From NCBI GenBank assembly GCA_017470145.1, contig JAFUFB010000026.1:1-51634 (forward strand): a DNA stretch of 51,634 nucleotides. Reading direction: 5' to 3'. The translations under genes and the position numbers were made by a program. Source of the DNA: Clostridia bacterium. Lineage in GTDB: Bacteria > Bacillota > Clostridia > Christensenellales > Aristaeellaceae. Below are positions 8,090-16,017 of this stretch, piece by piece (the stretch's first letter is position 1; every line of letters starts with the position of its first letter). Under the pieces are notes generated by a model. It was given only the letters and a program-made list of their open reading frames with translations. It did no database searches and was not told the DNA's origin.

Positions 8090-9553
8090 TTAATTATCCG
8101 CCAGGTTGTATCCGTTCTTCATCTTTTCGCTGGCGATCTGAACCACCTTGTTCAGGGTGTCCGTGGTCTGCTTCCGCGCCATCTTCGCCAGCTTCTCGTT
8201 GGCTTCCGCCGCCAGGCGCAGATCCCCCATCTCCCGAATCTTCCCATCGTATTCCCGAATCAGCTGCCGGCCCTTGGTGGCCACGGCGTTCTGATACCGC
8301 TCGATCTGCTGGATGGCCGCGGCGTAGTTGTGATCCGCCAGGGTGTCGATGAGCCGGCTGCCCCAGTAGAAATTGTCGGTGGATACATCCGTGGTCACCT
8401 GGCTCAAATAGGCCGGCATCTTCGCCACCTGGGGATACACTGGCAGCATGGCGCTGAAGGTGGTGGACCCAAAGCAGATCCATTCGATCCCCTTCACCGC
8501 CTCCGGCGCGTCGGGCCGAATCTGGCAGATGGAGGTGACGCCGGTGCGGTTGATGCCGATGGAGCGATAGATGCCCCGCTTGCCGGTGTTCTGATTGGTG
8601 TAGGGATTGTAGGGCGTGCCCTGGTAATGGCTGGACAGCAGGTATTTTACATCCTCCGCCGCCAGCTTCCGCTCCGGCTTCAGGCACCAGGGGATATTGT
8701 CGCTCTCGGGGGTGAACTCCGCCTCCGGCCCCTCCCAGCGGTGGGTGGTGGGGGTCAGGAACCGCCCCATGAACCAGGCCCGGGGCGTGTTGTACACATG
8801 GTCGATGTCGGAATGGGAGCCGAAGATATTCCGGGGATTGAAGACGCCATCCTGGTTCAGGTCCAGGTGATTCTCCCGGATGAACTCCCGCAGATCCGCG
8901 GAGCAAATATGCGCCTCCTGGGCGCCGAAGGCGTCCTCCAGGTCATAGCTGTCCATGCCGAATTGGTTGGGGGCGATGACCACCGCCTCCTCCGGCACCT
9001 TCTTAGCCATCCAGTGGTGTCCGCCGATGGTTTCCAGCCACCAGACCTCCTGGTCATCGTTGAAGGCGATGCCGTTGGATTCATAGGTGCCGTACTGCTC
9101 CAGCAGGGCTCCCAGTCGGGTGACGCCCTCCCGGGCGCTGTGGATGTAGGGCAGCACCAGGGTCACAAAATCCTCCTCCCCAATGCCGCCGGGAATCTCT
9201 TTCTCCCCCCGCTTTTCCGCTTTCTTGAGCTCCACCAGGGGGTCCGCCGCCAGCACCCGGGGATTGGAGGTGATGGTCTCGGTGGCCGTCATGCCCACGT
9301 TCACCGCGTTGATGCCCGTGGCGGGCCAGAGGCCATCCTTCTTGTCCACATTGGGGCAGGTGGTATAGCGCATGGGATTGTCCGGCAGCACTACCTCCGC
9401 GTGGGAATTCACCGTTTTATACTTCCGGGGTTGATCCTTGGGCTCCACCACAATCAGCTTCTTGACGTCGAAATGGCCGTCGTCGGTTCTCGCGATCATG
9501 GTGGATCCGTCGTTGCTGGCCTTCCGGCCTACCAGTACAGTTGTGCAGGGCAT
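8090..9553 (-). CDS. Family C69 dipeptidase (PepD type)
   Basis: N-terminal-nucleophile dipeptidase of 487 residues. The catalytic cysteine is expected to be Cys3 in the N-terminal CTTVLVGRKASNDGSTMIARTDD, unmasked by loss of the first residues. Downstream blocks such as VGMTATETI, NDDQEVWWLETIGGHHWMA and APNQFGMDSYDLED are characteristic of the family. There is no signal peptide, which suggests a cytoplasmic role in peptide turnover. Shine-Dalgarno AAGGAG lies about 9 nt before the ATG. It follows the PIG-L paralogue gene on the same strand after 88 bp and may share its transcript. Confidence 0.92.
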   Translation of the reverse strand: MPCTTVLVGRKASNDGSTMIARTDDGHFDVKKLIVVEPKDQPRKYKTVNSHAEVVLPDNPMRYTTCPNVDKKDGLWPATGINAVNVGMTATETITSNPRVLAADPLVELKKAEKRGEKEIPGGIGEEDFVTLVLPYIHSAREGVTRLGALLEQYGTYESNGIAFNDDQEVWWLETIGGHHWMAKKVPEEAVVIAPNQFGMDSYDLEDAFGAQEAHICSADLREFIRENHLDLNQDGVFNPRNIFGSHSDIDHVYNTPRAWFMGRFLTPTTHRWEGPEAEFTPESDNIPWCLKPERKLAAEDVKYLLSSHYQGTPYNPYTNQNTGKRGIYRSIGINRTGVTSICQIRPDAPEAVKGIEWICFGSTTFSAMLPVYPQVAKMPAYLSQVTTDVSTDNFYWGSRLIDTLADHNYAAAIQQIERYQNAVATKGRQLIREYDGKIREMGDLRLAAEANEKLAKMARKQTTDTLNKVVQIASEKMKNGYNLADN

Positions 9554-9641
9554 GGTTTCTTTCTCCTTTTCGTAGGTTCTGTATGGATTGTCTTCTCTGT
9601 GTGAGAGTGAAAATTTCTTTTTCCACTGGCACAGGGATGGT

Positions 9642-11744
9642 TTACTGTATCTCCCAGGTGCCTACCTGGTCGCTGAAGCCAATGCCCAGCACCTCGCAGG
9701 TCGCCCTCGCGGCGGTTTTCCCGTCGTATTTTCCAATTTGGTTCAGCTGTTTCCCCATGAAGACCACCACGGCCGTCTGCCCGCCATCCAGATCGCAGGC
9801 CTCCTTCAGCCCCGCCGCCTGGCACAGGAAGGCCAGCTGAGGCATGGTGACTCCTTCGCTGCGGCTGCCCAGCCGCCCTTCGCACATGATGTCCACATAA
9901 TGTCCCGGCTCGATCATGCCGAAGGCGTGCCGGGGATTCTTGGCCCGGCTGCGGGTGGGATCCTGCACCCAGGCGCTCAGTTGCCCCTCCCGAATCAGGT
10001 AAGGCCCGAAGCTGTGCACCATGTAAGCCCCACGATCCAGATAATCCTGGGCGCTGAGCTCTACGCTGGCGTGCACATCCAGCGATCCATCCTCGTAAAA
10101 TGCCAGCGTGTCCAGATTGGGGAAGAACTTGCTTTCCACATGATCATATCGATCGTCATAATACACCTGTCCGTCCCGAATCTCTACCCCGACGGGATGG
10201 CCGTTCTTGCTGCCCACCCGGTAGGTATAATAATCCCCATTGCAGGCGAACACAAGATGATTGGCCGTGGCGTTCAATGCCGCGTCCACTCTGCTTTTCT
10301 TGCCCACCTCCTTCTCCGGGGTGTATTCCATGTTGACCATCCTCGTCCCGGCTTCCAGGTCGCACCAGATTTCCGTCTCGAACCAGGTCAGGGGCAGACT
10401 GCCGTCAAACTTCCGGGTAATTACCAGTTTGGTGGTTTCGTTGATGAAGACGTAATGCCCCCGGGCGTCATCGCTCCAGATGAATTCTCCTTTGTCCAGG
10501 AACCCCTTCTCGTTTAGGACCGGCAATCCCGGCGCCTCCGCCAGGGTCCATCCGGGCTCCGCTTCCCAGGCCCGCTTTTCCGTCAGATCCGCCGCGGGAA
10601 TGTTTTCCAGAAAATCCTGGCGATCCTTGTCCTTCCCCACCAGGGAGGCCGCCAGCCCAAAGGTATTGTTGGCATATTTGATGCCCTGGTCATAGACGCT
10701 CTGCTTCTGATCATCCTGGGTTTTATGAAACAGATAGGCATAATAGGCCAGGCCCATGCCCGTCCTGCCTCCCAGCTGTTCCAAGGGCTGATTCCAGTCG
10801 AAGACAATCTGATCCTCCACCGCCCCGTATAGGTGCAGGTACAGCTTCTGGGGTGTCCAGCTCTTTTCCGCGTCGTTGAAGGCCTTGACGCAGGCGTCCG
10901 CAAGCATCATTCGCTGCCCGTTCTTGCCCTCGCCCTGCTCGTCCGGCCCCACCACCACCTGGGGGCGGGTGGCTTCAAAGACGCCCTTGATCCAGGAAAT
11001 CAGGGTTTCTTCCCCGTTTTTGGTGCTGATGGTCTTGTAGGCCGCCTTGATCCCGCTGACCTTGGCGGTCTTAAATCCCTCCATGATGGGGTAATCCCGA
11101 TAGCCCATGGACCACAGCCCGTTCAAAAACTCGCTGCGCCGGCTGGTGTTGGCATAGCTCATCAAGGCCACAGCCACCGTCCGCCCCTGCTCCGCCGCGT
11201 AGTAAGGAATGGCGCCGCCATAGTACAGCAGCTCCTCCTCCGGATGGGCTACCAAGAACAGCACGTCGCTCTGCTCCGGCGTAGGGTTCCACCTTTGTAC
11301 CCAGTCGGGAATCCGGCCCGCGCCAAAGGTATAAACCTCGTTGAAGCCCATGGTCTGCTTCTTTTCCCCCAGGGCGTAGACGCGGACGTCGGTGACCCCC
11401 TCCAGGGCGTAAAAGGCATGGACATAATCGCTGCCATCCTGCACCTTTTCCCAGGCGTCGCCCTGCTTTACCTGAATTTCATATTCCTCCGGCATGCTCC
11501 GGAAGCAAAGATACAGCCCGTAAATGGGTTCCTTGCTGGTGATGGTCAGGGTGGGATTTTTCACGGACTTGCTCTCGGAATAGGTGGTAAACTTCCGGTC
11601 CGTCAGGCTCCTGAGATTTTTCACCCCCGCCAGGTTAAAGGTGCACGCGGAAGAAATCTCGATCGCGTCATCCTCCGCCGCAGCCAGCCCACCGAAGCCC
11701 AGCGCCAACGCCAGGACCAATAGCAGCAATCCGATTTTCTTCAT
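9642..11744 (-). CDS. Secreted protein: F5/8C-like module, degenerate PIG-L domain and NAGPA-type phosphodiester glycosidase domain
   Basis: A 700-residue exported protein (signal peptide about 1-23). Residues 25-140 look like a discoidin (F5/8C) carbohydrate-binding module. Residues 159-370 align with the PIG-L deacetylase next door, but the metal-binding AHPDDE is AHPEEE (166-171) and the GHGQH zinc site has become KNGQR (274-278); it is probably a catalytically dead deacetylase. From about 400 to 700 comes a domain with NPRHAFGM, VDIMCEGR, GVTMPQLAFLC and LDGGQT, matching phosphodiester glycosidases of the NAGPA/DUF2233 family. The start is the Met overlapping the previous stop in ATGA (11741-11744); the frame stays open further upstream but only inside the previous gene. 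The role is probably in surface-glycan processing (inference). Confidence 0.82.
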   Translation of the reverse strand: MKKIGLLLLVLALALGFGGLAAAEDDAIEISSACTFNLAGVKNLRSLTDRKFTTYSESKSVKNPTLTITSKEPIYGLYLCFRSMPEEYEIQVKQGDAWEKVQDGSDYVHAFYALEGVTDVRVYALGEKKQTMGFNEVYTFGAGRIPDWVQRWNPTPEQSDVLFLVAHPEEELLYYGGAIPYYAAEQGRTVAVALMSYANTSRRSEFLNGLWSMGYRDYPIMEGFKTAKVSGIKAAYKTISTKNGEETLISWIKGVFEATRPQVVVGPDEQGEGKNGQRMMLADACVKAFNDAEKSWTPQKLYLHLYGAVEDQIVFDWNQPLEQLGGRTGMGLAYYAYLFHKTQDDQKQSVYDQGIKYANNTFGLAASLVGKDKDRQDFLENIPAADLTEKRAWEAEPGWTLAEAPGLPVLNEKGFLDKGEFIWSDDARGHYVFINETTKLVITRKFDGSLPLTWFETEIWCDLEAGTRMVNMEYTPEKEVGKKSRVDAALNATANHLVFACNGDYYTYRVGSKNGHPVGVEIRDGQVYYDDRYDHVESKFFPNLDTLAFYEDGSLDVHASVELSAQDYLDRGAYMVHSFGPYLIREGQLSAWVQDPTRSRAKNPRHAFGMIEPGHYVDIMCEGRLGSRSEGVTMPQLAFLCQAAGLKEACDLDGGQTAVVVFMGKQLNQIGKYDGKTAARATCEVLGIGFSDQVGTWEIQ

Positions 11745-13009
11745 TCGCCGATCGTCTCCGTATACAAGATTCGCGGGGGATTCTCTTCGATATGCTCCAG
11801 GAAGTCTGTGTGAGTTTCGTCGGGACCGACCTGGGAGGCATATAGCCCAAAGGTGGTGTTGGGAAAGGCTTCCCCCGTCACCTCCACGCTCAGCAGGGTC
11901 CATTTCCCCTTGATTTTCACCTTCGCCCCCTCCTGGGTCTTATGCAGGGCGTAGGCCTCGCTGGCGATCTCGATGCCCGTCTTGCCGCCCAGGCTCTCCA
12001 GGGGGATGTTCCAGTCGAACTGGGTCTGGTTTGTCTCGTCTCCATAAAGGTGCAGGTATAATTTTTTCACCTGCCAGGGGCCATATTTCTGCGCCGAATC
12101 TGAATATTTCTCCGGATCCGCTGCCAGGTCATATCCCTGGATCGCCGCGTCCGCCATCATCTTATGCTGCCCATGGCCATATTCGCCGTTCAGGTCGTGG
12201 GTCACCACCACCTCCGGCTGATGCTTTCGATATAGCTCCGTCACCCAGGAAAGCACCTTATCCTTCCCCAGGGCCTTATAGGCGTCCTTGGCGTTGTTGC
12301 TGTAGGCATCCCGGAAGCCGCCGAATTCCGGATAATGCCGCACCCCCAGGGTCCAAAGCCCGTTCAGCGCCTCGCTCCGTCGGGTGGTATTGCTCCAGGA
12401 TAGATAGGCCACCACCACCCGCTTTCCCTTCTCCGCGGCGTAGGTAGGAATGGCGCCTCCCAGAAAGATCAGCTCATCGTCCGGATGGGCGGAGAAGAAC
12501 AGGATATCCGCCTTCTCCTCCGTGGGCTCCCATCGCTGTACCCAGCCCGGAATCTCCCCCTCGCCGAAGAGGAAAACCTCGTTGAAGCCCAGCTTGTGGC
12601 TGCTTTCCTGGGTGGAATAGATTCGCAGGGAGGTGACCCCCTCCAGCTCGTAAAAGCTGTGTTGGAAGCGGGTATCTCCGGGCATCAGCGTCACCCATTC
12701 CGGCTCCTCCCCCTCCTCCGAGGGCTGCGTCAAGGTCTGGATCTCAAAGGAAGCGGGCACCTGACGGAAGCAAAGATACAGCCCGTGGATGGGAGTCTCG
12801 CTGGTGACAGCAATCCAAGGATGACGTATCTTGTTGCTCTCCCAATAGGAGGTGTATTTCCCGTCCGTCATCTGGGCCGGCCGCCATTGGGTGGAGCAGG
12901 TCCGAAAAACGCACTGCTGCGTAATGTCCGGCGCCTCCTCCCCCAGGGCTGCCCCGGAGAAGCAGCAAAGCGCCAGCGCCGCCAGAAAAGCGCCGATCCA
13001 TTTCCTCAT
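11741..13009 (-). CDS. Secreted PIG-L family N-deacetylase with F5/8C-like N-terminal module
   Basis: Predicted zinc-dependent de-N-acetylase acting outside the cell on an N-acetyl sugar. The 422 residues begin with a signal peptide (about 1-23), then a discoidin-like module (about 28-150). The PIG-L/LmbE domain follows: AHPDDE at 174-179 holds the metal-binding His and Asp and the catalytic base, and HDLNGEYGHGQH at 271-282 supplies the further His ligand(s). All key residues are present, in contrast to the paralogue that overlaps its stop codon by 4 bp. It lies 73 bp after rimI on the same strand. The substrate is unknown. Confidence 0.85.
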   Translation of the reverse strand: MRKWIGAFLAALALCCFSGAALGEEAPDITQQCVFRTCSTQWRPAQMTDGKYTSYWESNKIRHPWIAVTSETPIHGLYLCFRQVPASFEIQTLTQPSEEGEEPEWVTLMPGDTRFQHSFYELEGVTSLRIYSTQESSHKLGFNEVFLFGEGEIPGWVQRWEPTEEKADILFFSAHPDDELIFLGGAIPTYAAEKGKRVVVAYLSWSNTTRRSEALNGLWTLGVRHYPEFGGFRDAYSNNAKDAYKALGKDKVLSWVTELYRKHQPEVVVTHDLNGEYGHGQHKMMADAAIQGYDLAADPEKYSDSAQKYGPWQVKKLYLHLYGDETNQTQFDWNIPLESLGGKTGIEIASEAYALHKTQEGAKVKIKGKWTLLSVEVTGEAFPNTTFGLYASQVGPDETHTDFLEHIEENPPRILYTETIGE

Positions 13010-13082
13010 TGTATCCGTTCACCTCGGTTTGGGTTGATTCTCTTTCTCAGAGAGCCTGCTTCGCCTGTCCACCAGCGTTTCC

Positions 13083-13598
13083 CTATGCTTCGCCTTTTTC
13101 GTTTTCCGCTGGTTCCACCGGCTCCTCGGCAAAGTCCTCCTCCACCGGGGGCATCTGTTCGCAGACCATCAGGAAGGCATCCTCCCCGTTATCCTCGTAA
13201 TACCGTTTGCGCTTGCCGATGGAGATGAACCCCACGCTGGCGTAAAGGTGCTGGGCCCGGAGGTTGCTGACCCGCACCTCCAGATCCGCCCAGGCGGCCC
13301 CCAGGTTGCTGACGTATTGCATCAGGGCCTCCATCAGCCGGCGGCCGACGCCCTGTCCCTGGGCTGCTTCCGCCACGGCGATGTTGGTGATATGGCATTC
13401 GTCCATCACCACCCAGGCCCCCGCGTATCCCAGGATTTCGCCCGCCCGATCCGCCACCAGGTATCGAGCCACCGGGTTTTTCTCTACTTCCCGCCGAAAG
13501 CTGTCCTCGCTCCAGGGTTTCGGAAAGGTGGCCGCCTCGATGGCTGCCACCTGGGCCACATCCCGATACTGCATGCGCCGAATCACAATGTTACTCAC
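13083..13598 (-). CDS. rimI: Ribosomal protein S18 alanine N-acetyltransferase
   Basis: GNAT-fold acetyltransferase that modifies the N-terminus of ribosomal protein S18. The 171 residues contain the acetyl-CoA loop QGQGVGRRLM and the RimI signature LEVRVSNLRAQHLYASVGF followed by RKRYYEDNGEDAFLM. An acidic tail of about 25 residues (EEDFAEEPVEPAENEKGE) extends past the usual end. It overlaps tsaB by 8 bp, and tsaB-rimI adjacency is conserved in many Firmicutes. Confidence 0.93.
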   Translation of the reverse strand: MSNIVIRRMQYRDVAQVAAIEAATFPKPWSEDSFRREVEKNPVARYLVADRAGEILGYAGAWVVMDECHITNIAVAEAAQGQGVGRRLMEALMQYVSNLGAAWADLEVRVSNLRAQHLYASVGFISIGKRKRYYEDNGEDAFLMVCEQMPPVEEDFAEEPVEPAENEKGEA

Positions 13599-14292
13599 TG
13601 CGCATGGCCTCCAGCAGCTTCTTATTCTTCTCCGCGTTCGGCGGCCGCAGATAGAATTCCTTCAGGTTGCGATAATCCATGGGCTCCCTTTCCAGGGCCA
13701 GGGACCCTGCCGCCGCGGGCCGCAGGAAGGCAAAGGGCCCCTCCGCGAATTCCGCCCCGGGCCCCAGAATAGCCTGAATCTTCTCCCAATGAACGGTCAT
13801 CCCGTCCCCCAGGAAAAACCAGGGGCCTTCCGGCTTCATCTGGCGAACCCTTTCCAGGAAATCCTCTAATTTCAGCGCCTCGTCCGCCATCAGCCGCTGC
13901 CCCTCCTGGAAGGCGGCGGCGTATACCTGGCCAGCCCGGGCGTCCTGCAGGGGGCATACCACCCCGGGCCAGTTTTTCCGATTGGCGCTGGCCGCCAGGG
14001 CCTCTAAGGCGTCCACGGGGATCACGGGCTTGCCGCTGCCATGGGCCAGGCCCTTCACAGTGGCCACGCCGATGCGGACGCCGGTAAAGCTGCCGGGGCC
14101 CACCACCACCGCCAGCGCATCCATTTCTCCCAGGGTATATCCGCCGCTCTCCAGGCATCTTTCCACCATGGGCATCAGGCTGGCGCTGTGGGTATTCTTG
14201 TTCTGCGCCGTGTATTCACTGGCTACCCGTGGGCCATCCATCACCGCTACGCCGCAAACCGGCCCCGAGGTATCCACCGCCAGCAGCTTCAT
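13591..14292 (-). CDS. tsaB: tRNA threonylcarbamoyladenosine biosynthesis protein TsaB
   Basis: Scaffold partner of TsaD and TsaE in synthesis of the t6A37 modification on ANN-decoding tRNAs. The 233 residues start with the ASKHA-fold MKLLAVDTSG, with GPGSFTGVRIGVATVKGLA near 70-88 as in other TsaB proteins. Its stop overlaps the start of rimI. tsaE lies upstream but is separated by a 249-bp repeat-rich gap, longer than expected for this usually tight cluster. No tsaD is present in the window. Confidence 0.95.
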   Translation of the reverse strand: MKLLAVDTSGPVCGVAVMDGPRVASEYTAQNKNTHSASLMPMVERCLESGGYTLGEMDALAVVVGPGSFTGVRIGVATVKGLAHGSGKPVIPVDALEALAASANRKNWPGVVCPLQDARAGQVYAAAFQEGQRLMADEALKLEDFLERVRQMKPEGPWFFLGDGMTVHWEKIQAILGPGAEFAEGPFAFLRPAAAGSLALEREPMDYRNLKEFYLRPPNAEKNKKLLEAMRSE

Positions 14293-14365
14293 CTTCTTCT
14301 CTATCCTTTCTCCCTATTGTTGCGCCCCTTCAAGCGAAGGGACGTTTCACTCCGGGGCCCTTGGA

Positions 14366-14493
14366 AGACGTCGGCACTTAGCGGATGGCGAGCGCTCGCG
14401 CGAAGGCAGCCGCTTTGTGCCGCTACGTCTGGAACGGGGGTTCGGAACGCCCGGAAAACTGTCCAGTGGACAGTTTTCAGCGGAGAACGGGCG
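14366..14493. repeat. Structured palindromic element between tsaE and tsaB
   Basis: Two palindromic units in tandem. The first (14366-14430) pairs AGACGT with ACGTCT and CGGCAC-tta-GCGG with CCGC-ttt-GTGCCG, and has the 12-bp palindrome GCGAGCGCTCGC near its centre (14388-14399). The second is a perfect 11-bp hairpin, GAAAACTGTCC-AGT-GGACAGTTTTC (14454-14478), flanked by CGCCCG/CGGGCG (to 14493). Its CCAGTGG centre matches the hairpins upstream of guaA. There is no coding sequence and no terminator T-tract, so it reads as an inserted repeat element. Confidence 0.75.
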
Positions 14494-14541
14494 GCAGCCC
14501 CGGGCCGGCGAGCCGTGCCCCGGAGGGGAACTCCCGCACGC

Positions 14542-14985
14542 TCAGTCAACCAAGCTGGTAAGCACCCGAAAGTTCCCATGCCTGTGCACCCGCAGCTCCC
14601 GGTCATTGTCCCCGGCCGGCGCAATGTCGATCATGGCAAAATCCGCCGGCAGGGCCTCCGGGCACTTCCCTGGCCATTCCACCAGGGCCACCCCGTCGCC
14701 TCCCAGATATTCCTCCATGCCCAGCTCGTATAGCTCTTCGGCGCTCTCCAGCCGATACCAGTCAAAATGGTACAGAGGCAGCCGCCCGCTGGTGTATACG
14801 TTCAGGATGGTAAAGCTGGGGCTGGTCACGGTTTCCCGCACTCCCAGCCCCAGCGCCACGCCCCGGGCCAATTCGCTCTTCCCAGCGCCCAAGGGTCCCT
14901 CCAGCAGGATCACATCCCCCGCCTGCAGCTCTTCCGCCAGGCGCGCGCCAGCCTGCCGGGTTTCCTCCGCGCTGTGTGTTCTCAT
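14542..14985 (-). CDS. tsaE: tRNA threonylcarbamoyladenosine biosynthesis ATPase TsaE
   Basis: P-loop ATPase that drives the TsaB-TsaD cycle in t6A formation. The 147 residues carry Walker A GPLGAGKS at 30-37, followed by LARGVALGLG, TSPSFTILNVY and YHFDWYRLES, all typical of TsaE. Length is normal. It lies 65 bp after ribU on the same strand; the Shine-Dalgarno is weak (GGATAAGAAG). The repeat-filled gap after it may uncouple it from tsaB. Confidence 0.94.
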   Translation of the reverse strand: MRTHSAEETRQAGARLAEELQAGDVILLEGPLGAGKSELARGVALGLGVRETVTSPSFTILNVYTSGRLPLYHFDWYRLESAEELYELGMEEYLGGDGVALVEWPGKCPEALPADFAMIDIAPAGDNDRELRVHRHGNFRVLTSLVD

Positions 14986-15050
14986 GGGTCTTCTTATCCT
15001 TTCCTTGCGTTGAGCTGTTCCTTTCAGCCCCTTGAATTGCCGTGATCCCC

Positions 15051-15668
15051 TTATACCTTTTCATGCAGCAGCGGGGACAGCGGCTTGTAGATCAGGAAGG
15101 TAATCAGCGATAGCACCGCCACCTTCAGCAGATTGAAGGGAGCGCAGGCCAGGAAATAGAATTCCGCTTCCGTGTCCACAAAGGGCAGCACCTGCGTCGC
15201 CATGCCCACAATCGACTCGATGGACATGTGGAAGGCATTCTGATAGAAGGGGATCATTACCAGCCAGTTTACCAGCACCGCCACGATCACCTGGCAGATA
15301 GACCCCAGGATCATCCCCTTCAGCGCGCCCTTCCGGGTCTTTTGCCGTCGATAAAGCAGGCAGGCAGGGATCAGATACGCGGTGGTGGTTACCAGATCCG
15401 CCAGATTCCCAATCCCCATGGTGCTGCCCAGGCCCTTAATCAGCACATGGATCACGTTCTTCATCACCAGAATCAGCAACCCGGGCTCAATGCCCATGGC
15501 GAAGGCGCCCAGCAGCACCGGCACGTTGCTGAAGTCCAGCTTGTACATCGGGGGAATGACGGGAATTTCCAGCGTCAGATACAGGATCGTCGCCAGCGCG
15601 GTCAACACCGCCATCCGCGTCAGGTTGAAGGTGGAAAAGACACGTCGTTTCTGAGTTGTAGCAGCCAT
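15051..15668 (-). CDS. ribU: Riboflavin ECF transporter S component
   Basis: Membrane substrate-binding component for riboflavin uptake; it needs the shared EcfAA'T module, which is not in this window. The 205 residues show about six hydrophobic segments. The family-typical TRMAVLTALATILYL near the N-terminus and KLDFSNVPVLLGAFAMGIEPG resemble RibU. The decisive evidence is the FMN riboswitch in its leader. Shine-Dalgarno ACGGAGG lies about 9 nt before the ATG. Transcription should come from the strong promoter at 15930-15958. Confidence 0.93.
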   Translation of the reverse strand: MAATTQKRRVFSTFNLTRMAVLTALATILYLTLEIPVIPPMYKLDFSNVPVLLGAFAMGIEPGLLILVMKNVIHVLIKGLGSTMGIGNLADLVTTTAYLIPACLLYRRQKTRKGALKGMILGSICQVIVAVLVNWLVMIPFYQNAFHMSIESIVGMATQVLPFVDTEAEFYFLACAPFNLLKVAVLSLITFLIYKPLSPLLHEKV

Positions 15669-15695
15669 GGTTCAAAACCTCCGTAATAATGGATA

Positions 15696-15727
15696 CGCCC
15701 CTGAAGCTGAAAAGCTGATCAGGGGCG
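15696..15727 (-). promoter_or_regulatory. Expression-platform hairpin between FMN aptamer and ribU
   Basis: CGCCCCTGA (minus strand) pairs with TCAGGGGCG, and inside AGCT pairs with AGCT around TTTC. It lies between the aptamer and the Shine-Dalgarno of ribU and lacks a following T-run. That favours control of translation initiation or an anti-sequester over classical termination (inference). Confidence 0.5.
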
Positions 15728-15753
15728 GAAATACGAAAGATGTATCGCCGTGG

Positions 15754-15880
15754 CTCTTCTTTCATCCAGACTATACTGTCGGCTCCGGAATTCCACCGGA
15801 ATCGGCCTCTTCCCACCAAAGGAGGAAGGAGGTTCGCGGGCTATACCGCCGGTCGGGATTTACACCCTGCCCTGAAGAAG
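15754..15880 (-). ncRNA. FMN riboswitch (RFN element)
   Basis: The minus strand shows the highly conserved RFN blocks in order: GGGCAGGGTG, AATCCCGACCGGCGGTAT, AGCCCGCGA, then GCCGATTCCGGTGGAATTCC and GCCGACAGTATAGTCTGGAT, closed by complementary CTTCTTC and GAAAGAAGAG ends. It binds FMN and represses ribU when flavin is plentiful. Confidence 0.97.
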
Positions 15881-15929
15881 CTTCAAGAAAACGCGTCCTG
15901 TTAGTCAAAGCCTTAGCTTTGCCGAAAGC

Positions 15930-15958
15930 ATGATAGCATTCCTGTCCCCGGCTGTCAA
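15930..15958 (-). promoter_or_regulatory. ribU promoter
   Basis: Minus strand: TTGACA (15953-15958), 17-bp spacer, TATCAT (15930-15935), with an extended -10 TGC. The predicted start near 15923 is about 40 nt ahead of the FMN aptamer. Confidence 0.75.
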
Positions 15959-15971
15959 GAGCTCTATCGGA

Positions 15972-16002
15972 GCTTTTATGGCTTTTATGGCTTTTATGGC
16001 TT
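15972..16002. repeat. Short tandem repeat of GCTTTTATG
   Basis: Three exact 9-bp copies plus a partial fourth, between the response regulator stop and the ribU promoter. Probably a slippage-prone microsatellite. It lies upstream of the ribU -35, outside the promoter core. Confidence 0.8.
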
Positions 16003-16017
16003 CCCTCCGGCAGGTGT

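Noticed and set aside
11745-11903. 53-residue N-terminal extension of the PIG-L/NAGPA protein
   Set aside because: It lies inside the preceding PIG-L gene; the internal Met begins a clear signal peptide and overlaps the stop in ATGA.
15972-16002. Tandem GCTTTTATG units as a CRISPR-like array
   Set aside because: Units are 9 bp and directly adjacent without spacers; simple slippage repeat.
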